Shown here in pieces: positions 28,712 through 29,054 of a stretch of DNA of 29,054 nucleotides. Below the pieces are notes generated by a model. It was not told where the DNA came from. It made no database searches and saw only the letters and a program-made list of their open reading frames with translations. Numbering within the stretch: the stretch's first letter is position 1; every line of letters begins with the position of its first letter. Location of the stretch: contig JASLCR010000007.1 in assembly GCA_030145955.1 (NCBI GenBank), positions 1 through 29,054 of the forward strand. The letters are read 5' to 3'. The translations under genes and the position numbers were made by a program. Source of the stretch: Candidatus Saccharimonadales bacterium (GTDB lineage: Bacteria; Patescibacteriota; Saccharimonadia; Saccharimonadales; Saccharimonadaceae).

Positions 28712-29054
28712 TACTTTCACCTCCAAATTGACGATAACTTCCCTGCGCTTGGTCACTCGTAATCTTACCACCCTCTATAGTGACAACTCGTCGCTTCAAT
28801 TTATTCACAATTTCAACATTATGCGTTGTCAGAATCACTGTTGTGCCGTAGCGGTTGATTTTTTCGAGCAACTTCACAATTTCCCAGCTATGCTTTGGAT
28901 CAAGGTTTCCGGTTGGCTCATCGGCAATCAAGATCTTTGGCTGACGCACCATGGCACGGGCAATCGCCACGCGCTGCCGTTCACCACCACTGAGCTGATG
29001 CGGGAAGCTTTTCTCTTTGCCCTGCAGACCGACGAGCTCAATAATACGTGGCAC
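28698..29054 (-). CDS. ftsE: Cell division ATP-binding protein FtsE (5' end off the window)
   Basis: C-terminal half of an ABC ATPase. Visible: ABC signature LSGGERQRVAIARAMV, Walker B ILIADEPTGNLDP, and the switch His in TTVILTTHNVEIV. ADEPTGNLDP is typical of FtsE. The Walker A half lies beyond 29054, and the first codon in the window (GTG, Val) is internal. The C-terminal tail (SDQAQGSYRQFGGESNGKA) overlaps the ftsX ribosome site and start. Confidence 0.95.
   Translation of the reverse strand: MPRIIELVGLQGKEKSFPHQLSGGERQRVAIARAMVRQPKILIADEPTGNLDPKHSWEIVKLLEKINRYGTTVILTTHNVEIVNKLKRRVVTIEGGKITSDQAQGSYRQFGGESNGKA

Noticed and set aside
1..29054. CRISPR arrays, insertion sequences, tRNA genes or att sites
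   Set aside because: No regular direct-repeat array, transposase, terminal inverted repeats or tRNA-like cloverleaf was seen.
1..29054. UGA recoding as in Gracilibacteria/SR1
   Set aside because: Genes end cleanly with UGA where expected (for example ftsX) and none needs UGA read-through.

Overview
The window looks like chromosomal DNA of a small-genome Patescibacteria/CPR bacterium, most like Candidatus Saccharibacteria (TM7). Grounds for this: compact, mostly minus-strand gene arrays with one- to few-base junctions; standard code (UGA is a normal stop); a division cluster mraZ-rsmH-(FtsL-like)-PBP; a short ribosomal protein L27; a single-chain class II glycyl-tRNA synthetase; and many small one- or two-helix surface proteins. 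Lineage is inferred from gene content and style only, since no rRNA lies in the window.

Layout. 1-3216: division/wall cluster on the minus strand (MraZ-box promoter, mraZ, a 360-base gap with a candidate structured RNA, rsmH, a 21-codon micro-ORF, an FtsL-like protein, PBP running off the edge). 3266-7442: minus-strand array of PIF1-type helicase, DUF3137-like membrane protein, GH1 beta-glycosidase and a small membrane protein, closed by a strong terminator. 7474-9951: a Pro-rich surface protein (+), a shared terminator, a DUF4868 (KwaB-like) protein and an unknown protein (-). 9983-13725: DUF427 / cupredoxin / heme-type membrane protein operon, a bestrophin-like membrane protein, two divergent proteins with calcium-binding loops (Excalibur and EF-hand type), and a leaderless hypothetical gene. 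13748-17869: glycyl-tRNA synthetase (-), a G/C-rich TPR-like gene (+), and histidine kinase-response regulator-recO (-). 17894-23048: anchored beta-domain protein, FAM173-like methyltransferase, xseB, xseA, LPG-synthase/flippase-like protein (-), then TRM11-like methyltransferase and rpmA (+). 23052-29054: HExxH protein, 83-aa protein, receiver-only regulator, S41 protease, coiled-coil CHAP hydrolase, ftsX and ftsE (-): a cell-separation module.

How it works together. Most genes serve envelope growth and division at the two window ends (MraZ regulon with PBP; FtsEX with a PcsB-like CHAP hydrolase and a tail-specific protease) plus DNA maintenance (RecO, exonuclease VII, PIF1 helicase) and translation (GlyRS, L27, RNA methyltransferases).

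The clearest cross-window signal is promoter geometry. In 14 genes a -10 hexamer ends only 6-9 bases before the start codon, so these transcripts should be leaderless or nearly so. Clear Shine-Dalgarno sequences occur mainly at operon-internal starts (xseB, ftsX) and at a few genes whose promoters sit farther upstream (rpmA and others). The main candidates for something undescribed are the structured RNA between mraZ and rsmH, the in-frame micro-ORF and hairpin before the FtsL-like gene, the DUF4868 gene without its usual partner, and the heme/cupredoxin operon.
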